Assembly (NCBI GenBank): GCA_036346375.1
Contig: CM070520.1
Span: forward strand, 49,743,854 to 49,807,853
Direction: 5' to 3'
Origin: Guadua angustifolia
Taxonomy: Eukaryota > Streptophyta > Magnoliopsida > Poales > Poaceae
Length of the DNA: 64,000 nucleotides
Position numbers and translations under genes: made by a program. The notes under the pieces are model-generated. The model was given only the letters and a program-made list of their open reading frames with translations. It was not told the origin of the DNA and made no database searches. This document shows positions 32,770 to 45,697 of the stretch, in pieces. The first letter of the stretch is position 1, and each line of letters begins with the position of its first letter.

Positions 32770-35700
32770 GGTAACATCCCAAATTTTGATTTTTCTTATT
32801 TAATATTATTTTATTATAATTTATGATTTTTGTGATTTTTCTGGATTTAATTGGATTTTCTGAGATTTATTTGGATTATTCTAAAAGTATATTGCCTCAG
32901 GTCGAAGACTAATGATAAATAGATAAATTCAAAATAAAGGTTGCCAGTGAATAATTTATTTGAGTTCGGAAGGTCTCGAAGTATTTTCGTAGATTTGTTT
33001 TTCTTTCTCTGGGATTGAATCGGATTAGGAATTGGGATAATGACCGGTATAGACTAAAAGGAATCGAGGATATAGCATGTCGATTCAGAAGGAAATTGTC
33101 TCACGCAACCGTGAGAGAGAGTCTGCTGAATTTCCATGTATTAACCAACCCATTATCCTCTCCAAAACGTCATCAACCGGACGCTTAAACGGCCTGCATG
33201 GAGAAGTACGCCTGTTGTCCCGTGAAAGGCGAGCGATCGAGTCAACGCTATACTGGCACCTAAGCCGCGATGGCTCGAGTCTTCGGCGGAGCGCGAAGAT
33301 GTGGACGAAGTCGGACTCGCCACGACTTTGGCAAGGAGCTCAAGTCCTACCAAAGGGGAGGAAACAACGCGTGGTCGATTTGAATTTTTCCAACGCCGGT
33401 AGGGACTCGGAGCCCTTCCGCTGCGGCGGAAAGAAGGACAACCGGTAAGGAAACTCAAGTCCGCGAGGAGTTGTAGTCCGCCAGCAGGAGTAGGACGCGC
33501 GCGTGGGCGCTATTTAAGCCGTCTTGCAGCGATGCCAGGAGGAACAAGCGACAGAAGAAGAATTTCCAGCGCCGAGCGAAGTCACGCCGTCGTGGATTTC
33601 GCGAAGGATAGCGACGCCGCTAGGAGATTTCGAAGCGCTTTCTTGAAGTTGTCGCCGGTCGCCGTCTTCGCCTCCGGTGAATTCAAGTCGCCGTCGCCTC
33701 ATCGCTGATTGGGAACTTCACCAGCCGTCGGATCGTAATCAAGCGCACGGAATTCGGCCCACGCCACTTCAAATCCAGAAGCGTCTTAGATTAAATATCA
33801 ACCATTGGATTTAGATTGGGCAGTTGATATTAGGCCACGTAGTAGATTTACCCGAACTGCTAGATTGAGTTCATCGGTCTAGATTTCGCCAACGCTTTGT
33901 CCGTGCAAGCGAGGCGGAAAATTCGTATTTTCTTTATAAAAATAATTCGGAAAGATTTAGAATTTCTAATTCCAGAGTTTAGTTTATTTTCAAAACTTCT
34001 AAATGTTATAACTTTTGCATATGAACTCCGATTTGGGTGATTCAAATTCCAAAAAAGTTTGTAAGATTGAGATCTTTCCAATGGTTGATTTTATTTGAAT
34101 TTTTGAGTTCATTTGCTATTTGTTCTTTGTGTTTATTTGCTATTTTTTTTCGATTCGCGTAGACATTGAATTGTGCGACGCTTCGGAGGAGGAGCCATCA
34201 ACTCAAGAACAGTTTCTAGACCAATACCAGGAGCTTAAGCAAGGCAAGTTGTGCTTTGATCATGTTGCACCCATGTTAGGAAAAATCTGCTATTTTGCTT
34301 TATATTATTGCATGTTTTTTTATGCTTATAAATGACTTCAACTTAATTTTGGGATTAGCTAAACATGCCCAATTGATTTATACCCTACCTTGATATTTGT
34401 ATGCCATGTTTCATTGTCACCTTAAGTTGGTTACTATAGTTGGTTAATAATGAAATCAACATGGATGGTTAGGACGGAATAGATTTGCTTAGCCATGCTA
34501 CGTCATCACATGTTCATGAATTATGGTTTAATAATCTTGACTAATGGAATATGGAACAATGATGAGAATTTGTGTGTCATGTGTGGTCACACGATGAGAT
34601 TGAGTTATTGTGGCGAGGAGGTCACACAACGAGGTTGATTTGTGTATAACACATGGTGCTTGGTAATCAACTGGGGTGGAAAAATGATTTAGACTGGGGC
34701 AAGTGGCAAGATTGTTTTTGGTGGGCCAAGAGTGGCAGCTGGGCGGTCGTATTTGGTTTTTATTGGTTTTGGATACTTGAGGTCACATTTGGTTAGTCTT
34801 GCCTCGGTCAATTAAGGACTTAACCTTGCGAGCCTTTGACCTGAGTCAATCTTGCAACCACATGTCTGTTATGGGGCAGCCTAACTGATTAATTTGCAAA
34901 TGCTTAGCTTGAGTGCTATCTTGGTGGTGTGAGTCCGGGTGTACGGATGAAACTCACATGGCGCAAGAGGGGGCCCGCCGACAGAGACGTTCTTCGTTGT
35001 TGAAACCTTAGCGGGTAGCATCGGGTTAAGAGGATGCATTGTAAAGGCTTTGTTATAATCATTCGCTTTGTGTGGTGCATGGTTGTATCATGTGGGTAAA
35101 GTGCATAACCTCTGCAGAGTGTACAATCTATTCAGATAACCGTGCTCACGGTATTGAGCAATGCTCGAATTACAATCAAGGGTAGTTAATTAAAATTGAC
35201 AATCGTTGGGATGGCGAGGATGCCATGTGGATAATGGAATCTGTTTAGGCCGAAAACTTGGTTTATTGGAGAATCACCGAATCTACTTATTTGTTATTAT
35301 TTGTTTTATCGTCTTTTCAATCTATGTATTATTTGTGTTTACAAATGTCGCTTAGTTGCAAATTGAACCTTTGCCATGCCTTTGGAATAAGCCTTGCATA
35401 TAGCTATGATAGAATTGCATTCTCATGCACAACTTGTTGAGTACGTGTTGGTGTACTCACCCTTGCCTACAAAAATCATCAAGTCAAGAAGGAGTACCAT
35501 GAAGAGACGAATGTTTAGGGTGCGAGCCTTGTCGGGCCGTACGTGGTATACCGAGGGGTTACCTACGCCTTCATTCCGCTGCAGCTCAATTTGTTGTTCA
35601 GCCTTATGAGGCATTATTAAGTAAGTTGACCATGAGGTCATACAACTGGTATTATTTAATATATTATGTCTTTTATCTATTTACGTTGTGTATGATTGTG

Positions 35701-35792
35701 ATATTCACTAATGTTGAGCTTTGTGTGCACTAGCGTGATCTGGACTAGTGCGGTATACAGAGGGTCCTGGATTTGCATATTCGGTCCCGACA
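32770..35792 (+). repeat. 5' LTR of element B (3.0 kb)
   Basis: Pairs with 45698-48729. It has TATTTAA at 33511, a GC-rich leader to about 33720, the island 34163-34243, the CTCTGCAGAG block near 35110 and the hairpin 35439-35458. Confidence 0.95.
33511..33517 (+). promoter_or_regulatory. TATA box of B 5' LTR
   Basis: TATTTAA followed by GCCG; the same element is at 46456-46462 in the 3' LTR. Confidence 0.55.
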
Positions 35793-35796
35793 GAGG

Positions 35797-35808
35797 TGGT
35801 ATCGAGCC
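35797..35808 (+). other. Primer-binding site of B, eroded
   Basis: TGGTATCGAGCC, close to the initiator tRNA-Met complement but missing one base of TGGTATCAGAGC. It lies four bases after the LTR. Confidence 0.8.
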
Positions 35809-37360
35809 ATACTGATTGTAGGTCTTGACCCTAGATAGTTGATCGTCTCTATAGGTCCTTCAAAAGTATTTTCTAAAGTAAAATACCTAACTCAGAGGAA
35901 TAATGTGTTCTTGACTTATCTCATTCATCTGTCTCTGCCCTTACCAAAAATTCTTTCTTGTTCCTTGCTGAGGTCTCTTTCTCTTACCTTTTGCCAAATT
36001 GAATTAAAAATCTTACCTGAGTTATCTTGAGTAGGAAACGATATACCACACTTTAGGAGAGACATCGAGTGCCTGCTACTGCCATAATGATCACAAAGGA
36101 AAGAATCATCAAGCTCATGGAAGAACGAATCAATGAGGTGTATCAAGATTTAGAAGACCAGTACTTCAAGTAGCCAGTTGAGACTCATGTGTGAGAGTCG
36201 CGTTTCCTAAGATAGGAGTGTCACCCATGTAGACGGTAGTTTGTGTGTTTAGGTTAAATTGGTTCTTCTTGATTGCTGAGTGTGCAGTATGTGTTGCAAA
36301 GCTTTTAGGCTTATATAAGCGACCATACCAAGTGATTAATATTGATTGTTTAAGCTATTGGGTTAAGCCTATTTCCCCTGTGTTAGGATTCTTGCTCCTT
36401 ACCTATGCTATTTCCCTCCCTCCTAACCCCTTAAAGGTAATCAAGCAGATAGTTCAGAATAGTGATAGCAATAAGAGCCAGAGAAAATGGAAATCAATCC
36501 AATGGAAACTTCCAGGAATGGTATGGTCATAGTGAATTCAAAGAAAGGACGCTACCCCTGCATCTTGCTCAAAACTTAAGATATTGCTCTATGAAGCGCG
36601 GTCAACCAAACAAGTTAGAGAATCGAGCGTGCATTCGCTGTGAGGAAATTAGTCATACCTCAAATAAGCATGCGATCAATTACTCTAGTTGCAAGGGAAA
36701 TCATACAATTAGAAAAGGTCCTATGAGTAACATTACCTATCACTTTTGTGAAAGACAAGACCATTGTCCACCTCAGTGTCCCTTAGATCCAATAGTTACC
36801 GCCGTAATCTAGCATCAACAGAATCTACGAACCCTAGTTACTCAAGAATTATCAATAAGAAGGGGAAAATTAGTTGCACCGGATACGTCGCTTGGAGAGT
36901 TAAAAATGCACCCTCCTAAAACCTATCGACCTTAAACAGAAAAACAGTAAGCGGCTATCACCCACAGTAGGTCTCTTGTATGGTGAAGAAGATCGTTTTA
37001 CTAGGGGATGTGTTGCGAATCAAAAAGTAATGAATCGCAGGAAGCACAGCATTTTGGGCTACAACTGTCGCCGGAAAGGCCATTATGTTAATCGATGTCC
37101 ACAGAGAAGACAAATAATTCCTATAGCTAGGGATATACAGGAAGTTACCCCAGTCCGATACATAACACTAAGAGTGAGCGGTGAAATTGCGGAAAAAATT
37201 TGTCTAGAGAACCAATCGAAGAAAAAGGCGTATAGGTAAAGACACCATTCCAATCAACGAATGCTCGACAAAGAAAGTTCACCCTAGACTCTGCTATATT
37301 TGCCACAAGCCCGAGCATTTTGCCAAAAAGTGCCCTCAAAGGAAAGCAATCGTGTCAGTT
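35809..37360 (+). pseudogene. gag remnant of element B with zinc knuckles
   Basis: Frames are broken throughout. Near the end, two CCHC-like knuckles survive: NCRRKGHYVNRC (36976-37239 frame) and CYICHKPEHFAKKC (about 37300), the latter a perfect C-x2-C-x4-H-x4-C. A further Cys/His-rich stretch (36600-36790) may be an older knuckle. The C1 solo LTR follows immediately. Confidence 0.75.
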
Positions 37361-37365
37361 CTAGT

Positions 37366-40300
37366 TATAACATCCCAAAAATTTAATAAAAGTGAAAATG
37401 AATAATTTAAGTTGAATATTATTACTTCTGAGTTTTCTTGGCATTATTGAATTTTATTTGGATTTCTTTGGAATTGTTCTTTATATGAAAAATTCAACAA
37501 ATGGAAACAAAGAATGAAAAAGAGGAAAAGGCAAAAATGTAAAAGTAAAAGTTTAGAAAATTTGCCATGAGAACCCTGATCATTCAATTGAATCATTTTA
37601 GCCAGCAATTGAAATGTTATGCATAAAGAAATGAGGAGATAAAAGGAAAAGATAACTTTTAAATCAAAACAATGTATTGTCATAATTCACATAAAATATT
37701 GGAATCACAAATGGAGCTGAAAAATTTATAGAAGCATTCCGAGATCAAATCCTTTTGAAAAACAAAATTTGAAAAATAATAGAATTCAATTGTTCTCAAA
37801 GAAAAATCAAAATCCGAAACGAAATTCGATCAGTCACCGACGTGTGGGCCAACCTGACCTTGTTCCGTTCCGTTGGTGCATTGGAAAAGCTCCTAGTCAC
37901 TGACAGTGGTCCCAGAGCCTTGCTGCCGAACTCATCACCCTCAACTCCGTTCGTTCCACTGAAGAAGGCTGAGTCTCCCGAAGCTCTGCGCCAAGCTCGA
38001 TTGCTGCCACGAATCCCACTCAATTCGCTGCAATCTCTGGCTATAAACCGCACCCCTGTGGTCACCAAGGCAGTGCTTCACTTCCCCCTCCACTCCTTCT
38101 CCTTTCTCCTCAAGCCAGCGCAAGAAACATCCCCCATTTCCGCCATTTCCAGGGAGCTCTGCTGCTCGGGTGCGAAGCGAAATCCGAGCAAGAGAGACTT
38201 CCATTCCCAAATCCCCTTGAGCTAGAGCATCACCAAGCTAAGAGAAGTAAAACCCCTCAACAATCCCTGCAACTTTATTTGCAAAATGTCGCCGCCGCCG
38301 TGAGCACCTTCTTCTCCAAAACCGGCCACCGTGGGCGGAGCTCCTCCGTCCATCTCCGCTTCGGCTAGTAGGTAAAACCGACTCCCAGTAGCTCAGTGAT
38401 GCTTAATATCTCACCCATTTCAGCTCACTGGTCTTGATTCTTGCCCTTGCCGGACCGCCATTCTTGGTCTGCTTGAGCTTCATTTCCCCACTGTTGTCTC
38501 TCCTCCTGAATCGACTTCACCCCCGAGTTCTCCTTGCCGTGTTGATGCTCCTGGTGCCGTCGCATTCGCCGGAGGATCGCCGGAAGACCGCCGCCGTCCA
38601 GCCCTAGCCGGTCCTCTGTTCTTCTTTCTCTGCGCAATGGGGCCAGCGAGTCTGTCGCCTGAGGTGGAAGAAGGCTAGTTCCAGAAGGCGCTTCTCTACT
38701 GGTAAAGCGTATTTCGAGTTTTCAGTGCATTTTCCAAATCAGTAAATATTTAATCCTGAATATATTCTGCAATTTTAATCCAAATTAAATGGAACAAATT
38801 CCTATATTCATCTAAAATCAAGAAGAATATAAATGGGTAAAAATGCTTAATTTTTGAAGTACAGGATTATTATTCAAATTAACCTTCGATTATGATGCAA
38901 GTATGGGTTATAATGGAAACTTGTGAATAATGAGTAATGAAATGATGAAATAAATATTCATGAGATTTTAGGATCAGAATGTATTCAAATATACAAAATA
39001 CTTAATTCTTGAGTCACAAAACAATTAGTAAAATTTAATTTAGGAATAAGCATTAGTATGGATGATGTTGTATCCAAAGAAATGTAATTCCAAAAATCAT
39101 TACATAAATTTATATGTGTCCTGAATCATAATAAACTCAAATATGTAAAATCATCTAATGTTTAACTCAATTTAAATTATTTGCTTCATAATCATTAATT
39201 AACCTTGTTATGGCTATTAACAAAATACTAGCATAATGGCTCACAAAATGATAATGTAATTTGTATTAGATTCCTAAAACAAGAGAGATCCCCAGATGTA
39301 AAAATATTTAAGATAAGGTTTAAATTGCATTCTTTTAATGAAAGAAAATGTAAATTATAACGATAGATAATTAGATAATCTATTGCGATTAAAGTCAAAA
39401 TAATGCAAAGCCAACTTTAAAACACTCCATGTGTTATTCCCTGCTAATGCCTAAAAAATGAATTAAAGATCATGTATATTGTAGTTGCAATCACAATATA
39501 AAGTTGGTCGATTTAGCGTTATTCATCGTGATCATTTAGACTATTCAGCAGTAGATAAAATAACTCGTCTAAATACTAAAATCAGTAAAACTAGTTTAGT
39601 AACACTCTACAAAGTTTTTACTACCATATTCTACAAAAACATCTTAATTACAATATGCTTTCCATATAAATCAAGCTAGTTCAAAACCCTTAATCGCTAA
39701 TCATGTGATTCACCTTTTGGCCGATTCCGAATAACGTAAACTTTACAATGCCACTTAAGCTATTTCAACAATGAATATGATGTCTCATCTAAATCGTAAA
39801 ACTTATAAATCTAGTTTAGAATCACTAGGCAAAGTTCATTCTACCATATCCTAAAGAAATAACTTTATTCCATCAAAGTTTGCATATTAATCCAAATAGC
39901 TCAAAATCCTTAAGCATTAATCCTTATTTCCCCTTCCTGCCGATTTTGAATAGTATAGTCTTTAAGTGTAGCATAAACCATTTTAGCGAGAAGTTTATAG
40001 TCTTGTCCAAAATCCTAAAATTTGTGGAATTAGCCTAGTAGTGCTCTCCAAAGTATAGTCTACCCTGCTACAAAAAGATAATCTCATTTCATCATGATTT
40101 ACATATTAATGTTGATGGCTTAATAACCCTAAGTAATCACGTTTCTTTAGACCTTAATGTGGATGAATAAACTTTAGGTAATAATGAAGGAATCTGTAGT
40201 TGAGTTATTTGTATCACCAGAATCTTCTTAGAAACCACGAATATGTATCCAGTAGCCTAAATCAATGAATCTAACCTGCGTAAAGCTAATTCTATTCAAA

Positions 40301-42326
40301 GTTAATCAAAGGCGAAGAAGTATTCATTCATAATATAATATGATCACTTAAGCTTTTTCTTTAACTCGCAGTAAGCTCGTCTAAATCCGAATTTGATAAA
40401 GAACAACTTAGAAATGATCTTTAGAATATAATATGCAGTAATCTAAGAAAACATTCTTATTTCATCTTGCTTTGAATCTGAATCCTAATAAAGCAAAACC
40501 CGTAAGTGATAAGGATTGGCAGAACTCATATTATGAATAGTAAAATCAATGAGCATTGCAACGAATGATTAATTCTATTAATCCAACCAATTTTTGCATC
40601 TGGAATTCGTAAAATAAGATTAGTAAATTCATAAAGAGCAATCCCTGTTTCTTGTGCAGAGTTTTATTTGTTCTTGTTATCTATTTCTTTTGCCTTTATT
40701 GAAGTTTATTGCTTTGCGTTATTTCCGTTGTTCGGCGTAGAACCCGACGCTCTACCTCTCGTTGCCGTAAATCGTACCGCAATTCTCGCCTTCGTTGTAT
40801 TCGCTCAATTACAAGGCAAGCATCCTTTGACCATATTGATCCCAGATTTTATATTCCTTTTGTGCATCAAATTATTTTATGCATGCGATTACTTTATGTA
40901 AATTGCTATCTTGTGGATTTGGTAGTTATACCTGTTGTCTCGTGAATCTCCTTTGATGATTATGGAAATGTGAACCTTGATAACCATAGATTGAGGATAG
41001 GCATTACTTAATGTCATCACGGGTATATGCGTTCATATTATTCCTGCTAGCCATGCTTTAGAATCAAGAATGTACATGATCAAATTAGTATTTGTTTTCC
41101 TGAAAACATTGAAAAATAGCACTGTTGGTTGCGGGTACTTTGATTAAAAACCCAAAATAAAACTTTGTGTTGATGCGGGCGATTATTGGCAATAGCCGGA
41201 TGTGCGAAAGGAATTGCACGTAGTGTAGGGTGAAGTGTCGCCCGTGTCGGATTAAGGACCGAGCAATGGGACGCTATTGATCCAAGATTTCCGTGCAACC
41301 ACAAGGGTGAGGATGGGGTAGCCTTAGCCTATTAAGTTATTTAGATGTGGCTTTGTTCATTGGTAGGCGGGAGCTTGCACAGGTATTCCGGTCAGGTCTG
41401 CCTGACGGGGTTTCTACTTGCTAATGCAATGGTGTACGTCCTGTCGTGTTTAGAAACGTTGTGTTGGGTGTGTGAAAGTGGATCCACGGCTTGGGTGTGT
41501 GTTTCTAGTTCTACGGCGGGGGATTAACGTCCCGGGCTGGACCAAAGCCATGTCTAGGTAATGTAATGGCTATGTATGGTCGAAAGATCATGACTTGTGG
41601 GTAAAGTTGTACACCTCTGCAGAGTTTAAATCTAATTAATTACCTGCGCCCGCGGTCAAGGGCACTTGGTGAAGTCATTCCAATGTTAGATGTTTTATTA
41701 TTTTCAAAAGGGCTTGGTATCATTTGTTTTGCAATTGTGTTTCATGTCGAAGGGCTGACATTGATGGAATTCAAGATATTGAATGATTCGTCGCTCACGT
41801 CATGGAGGACTGTGAGTGTTATTATGCTTTACTTACTTGTTATCAATTAAACTTGCTCTTATAAATTCCGTTTGCAAATAACTTGATTTACAAATTCAAA
41901 TTCGCTTTATGCAAATTAATTATAGTAGCCTACTTTGAAATGGCCTGCATGTATTATAGGTTTTGCTCAAGTCTTGCTGAGTACGTAAAGTACTCACCCT
42001 TGCTTAATTATTATTTTAGGTGGATGAGTTAGCGAGGCTTGAGTCTCTTTTAAATCAGAGTTGCGGGTTCTTCTTTGAAGCGATTTATTTCTAAGGATTT
42101 ATGCATGGTCAGTTGCCTGCGGGAATGGATGGGTACACTACAAGGCATTGCTTCCTTTGCTGCTATATTTCTCGTGTTGTAATATTTATTTGTATAATCG
42201 TTTCCGCTTAATTATTATAATGTATGGTTGTGATTTCCAATTGTTGTAAACATGTGAGTGCTAGCTATCGATCCAGGAATAGCACAAGAATCACATGGAG
42301 GTTCCTGTTCTTGAGCGGGTGTCACA
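37366..42326 (+). mobile_element. Solo LTR C1 (about 5.0 kb) inserted in B
   Basis: CTAGT duplications at 37361-37365 and 42327-42331. It starts TATAACATCC (TG eroded to TA) and ends GTGTCACA. It is collinear with C2 (53704-58908) over its whole length, including the leader, the AT-rich section and the terminal 1.2 kb. There is no internal region and no second LTR, so it is the product of LTR-LTR recombination. It contains TATAAAC at 38042, the island 40741-40815, the CTCTGCAGAG block near 41614 and the hairpin 41979-41995. Small open frames inside are not conserved with C2. Confidence 0.92.
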
Positions 42327-42331
42327 CTAGT

Positions 42332-45219
42332 CAATCACAACTCTGTCCCTATCGAAGCCCCAACTAATGCTAAATCAAGGAAGTCGAGTCATGAGTTTAT
42401 TTAGTGCAATGTCGAACTTTATTAAGGATGAATTCCATGTAAAGGATTCCCTTGTCAAAGGAAATAAAGCATAAATGGTTGATCATGGGTATACAGATTA
42501 TAGGGAAAAAACGAGAATGTAAAATGACGGATTAGATGTTTCTCTAAGAGTATCCTCGTGTTTACGGGTTACCTGAAAAGTATGCATAAGAAATAGTGGC
42601 TAGTTTAGTGGTACCCAACGTGAGCTTGCTAGCCAAAGGATTTGCCATTTGTCAATAAGTGCGCAGTTGTGCTAGATTTACCCCAGGATGTTGAGAATTC
42701 AGAGAATAGAGTTCCAAGCAAATCATATTGAGTTGGATATTTAGACTTTTGAGGTTATTCTTGGAATTAGTTGGATACTCAAACATAAGGCTATTTTGGT
42801 AAAAATTATACCGAATTAAAACTCTAAATGAAAAAAGGGGGTTTCAAGTGATAACAGTTTATGCTAGCCAGCTAATGGATAAAAGTGGAATTTGCCAATT
42901 AGAAGATGCGCCAGTTGTCAGGGAATGCCTTGATATATTTCCTAAGAATTTGTCTAGCATGCCGTCATATCAGAAGATCAAGATCAAGAGCGAATTAGTG
43001 CCTGATACAACCCAATAGTGAAAAGACAATGTCAAATGTTTCTAATGAATTAATGGAAAATGGAAAGGCATGACGAAGAATTACTAGGAAGAGTTTTGAG
43101 AAAGCTTAATGCGTTATTTGTGGTTAACAAAAAGGGAAAATAGAAGATCGGAAAAGTGCAATGAATCATGATTTAAATAAAGAAAGGGTTAAAAACAAGT
43201 ATCCAATATCAGGATCGACAACATGATTGGACAGTTTAGGAGAGAATTGGAATTTGACAAAATTTTGCTTAGGCTATCATAAATTTAGGAATCAGGGAAA
43301 GATGTTTCTAAGATTGCACTCTCTACATAAACGATATAAGTTTTGGCTAAATCTCCTGGATTGACCGATGCCCCGCATATCTAATGAACATGATAAGTAA
43401 GATATTTATGGAGTAATTGATAAATTCATGGTTGATGACAATCTAGTATACCCTAAGACAAGAGAAGATCATGCAGAACATGTTAGATTGATTTAGAAAG
43501 ATTGCAAGAGTAGTAGTCATATGCTAAGTTCAACTAGTGTGAATTCCTAAGTGAAATGGTCGAAATCTCGAGTCATATAAAGACGCTAAAGGAGTTATTG
43601 TTGAACCAAGTAAGGTAGAGGTTGTGTTACATAGAAGCAACCAAAGTACGTTACCTAGATTTAAGGTTCTAGAAATGGTAAGATAATACCACTGGTTCGT
43701 AAGAAGGTTTTTCGACAATAGCTAGACCTTTTGTACGATTGTTAAGGAGAAAGAGATGCATGGACACCAAAGTAACGAAAAGGGGTTTTCGGAAGTTGAA
43801 AGAGCAGTTACCATTAACGCATGTGTTAGTATTACTAGTCATGGAGTAGTTTCAATATATACGGATGATGCTTCTAGACATAATCTGAGAAGTGAACCGA
43901 CATTGTTGCATAAACGATGAGGCAGTTGAAATTACCCTACGTATGACTTGGAGTTAGACGTTGTAGTGCGCGTAGAAAAATGGTGTCACTATCTCATTGA
44001 AAATAAATATGAGCCTTAAGAATCTAAATATATTTACTCAGTCCAACCTTAATATAGAACGAAGATAATGGTTGGAAAGGATCAAAGAGTCTAGTGTCAG
44101 AATCCATAAGCATTTCAGTAAGGCTAAAGTGGTAGTCGACGTTTGAGTTACGAGGTAATATGTTGATAATAAGCGCTTAACTGGGTATGTAAAGAATCTA
44201 AGAAGTTGAAATTAAAGGTCGCCCCACAAGGTTTCATAGTTGCCTTGGAAATAGAACCAACATTAGAAGATCGTAACATAAGAAGTTCAAGGTAGATGAA
44301 GTATAAAAACAAGTTAAGGAAAGAAGAAGGCGTAGCCAAAAAGTAGAAATTTTGAGTGATTAGGATACCATAAGGATTTAATGTTGAACCAGTGTGCCGG
44401 ATAGGAAGATCCTAAGAAATTGATACTTGAGAAAACTCATAATTCTAAGTATTCGATATACCCGAAGTGCCAAAGAGAATCAATATCTTAAGGAAGGGTT
44501 TTGGTGACCTAAGGTGAAGGGCTAAACTATTGGTTATGATACTCAATGTGATGTGAATCAAAAAAATAAAGGCAATGCATTAGAGATCTAAAGGTTCGTT
44601 GCAAATCATTATAGATTCCTATAGGAGGCAAATCATTAAAATAATCCCTAGTGTAAATGGACCCTAAAAGGTATGAATTCGGAGGAATCATTATTGATTA
44701 AATTAACCAAAATTACTCATTTCATATCACTGAAGACTACGTATTCAAAAGATCATTTGGCAAATCTATCAGGGATTTAATAACTGCATAGGTGCCTAAG
44801 AAGATTGTGTCCGATAGAGGTATCCAATTTATCTCGAGGGCTTAGAATGAGTTACATGAAACAATGGGAACTCACTTGAATTCCAGTACAGTTATCATTC
44901 GCATACCGATAGACAAACAGAAAGAGTTAATCAGATTCTGGAGGGTATGTTTAGAGGTTGTGCGTTAGCTTACGCCATGTTTTGGGATAAATGTTTGCCA
45001 TAGGCATAATTCAGTTATGACGATAGTTACCAGGTTGGTTGACGATGTCACCATTTGAAGCCTTACATGGACGAGCCTGTTGAACCCCGTAAGGGAGTGT
45101 TCAGTATTTGGACCTGAGATGCTTAGAGAAGCTGAAGAGCAAGTTGCCATGATCAGGGAAAGGTTGAGAACAAAGACAGATCTAGGCGTAAGAGTTATGC
45201 TGACAATCGCCGACGAGAG
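42332..45219 (+). pseudogene. pol remnant of element B
   Basis: Dense stops and indels, but the gypsy order is visible. APVVRECLDIFPKNLSSMPS (about 42900) is the start of the RT region, KLTKITHFISLKTTYSKDH (about 44700) and PKKIVSDRGIQFISRA (about 44790) are integrase core, and GPEMLREAEEQVAMIRERL (about 45110) is integrase C-terminal. RT and RNase H motifs are barely recognisable. Confidence 0.75.
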
Positions 45220-45654
45220 TTGAGTTTCGAACCCAACGATTTCGTGTATCTCAAATTCACCCCCTTGAAAGGTGTGAAAAGGTTCAGCGTTAAAGGAAAG
45301 CTCGCACCTAGATATGTTGGACCATTTAAAATTCTGAGCCGCCGAGGAGAGGTTGCGTATCAGATGGAGTTGCCACAGTCATTGGCGGGAGTGCACGATG
45401 TATTTCATGTATCACAGCTCAAGAAATGTCTTAGAGTGCTAGCAGAGCAAGCACCATTGGAAGCCATCGAGCTGCAGGAGGATTTAACTTATAAAGAGCA
45501 GCCTATTAAGATCTTGGATACAATGGAGCGTAGGACCATAAATAAATCTACTCGCTTCTGTAGAGTCCAATGGAGTAATCATTCAGATAATGAAGCAACC
45601 TGGGAGCGTGAAGAGGATTTGAAGGCGGAATTCTCGAACCTATTCTCTAGCTGA
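45220..45654 (+). pseudogene. Integrase C-terminus and chromodomain of element B
   Basis: An open stretch of 144 codons. FEPNDFVYLKFTPLKGVKRF and KLAPRYVGPFKIL are the GPY/F-type module, DVFHVSQLKKCL follows, and the end is a chromodomain (KILDTMERRTINKS, FCRVQWSNHSDNEATWERE). It is only the tail of a polyprotein, and the first Met is not a true start. Chromodomains of this group are thought to guide integration to heterochromatin. It stops 43 bp before the 3' LTR, next to the polypurine tract. Confidence 0.9.
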
Positions 45655-45680
45655 CCCTAAATCTCTGGTCGAGATTCCGT

Positions 45681-45697
45681 TAAGGGGGGGGGAGGTT
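45681..45697 (+). other. Polypurine tract of B
   Basis: AAGGGGGGGGGAGG immediately before the LTR start TGTAAC. Confidence 0.85.

Noticed and set aside
37842..38225. 127-aa ORF in solo LTR C1
   Set aside because: Not maintained in the collinear part of C2, so probably chance in a GC-rich leader.
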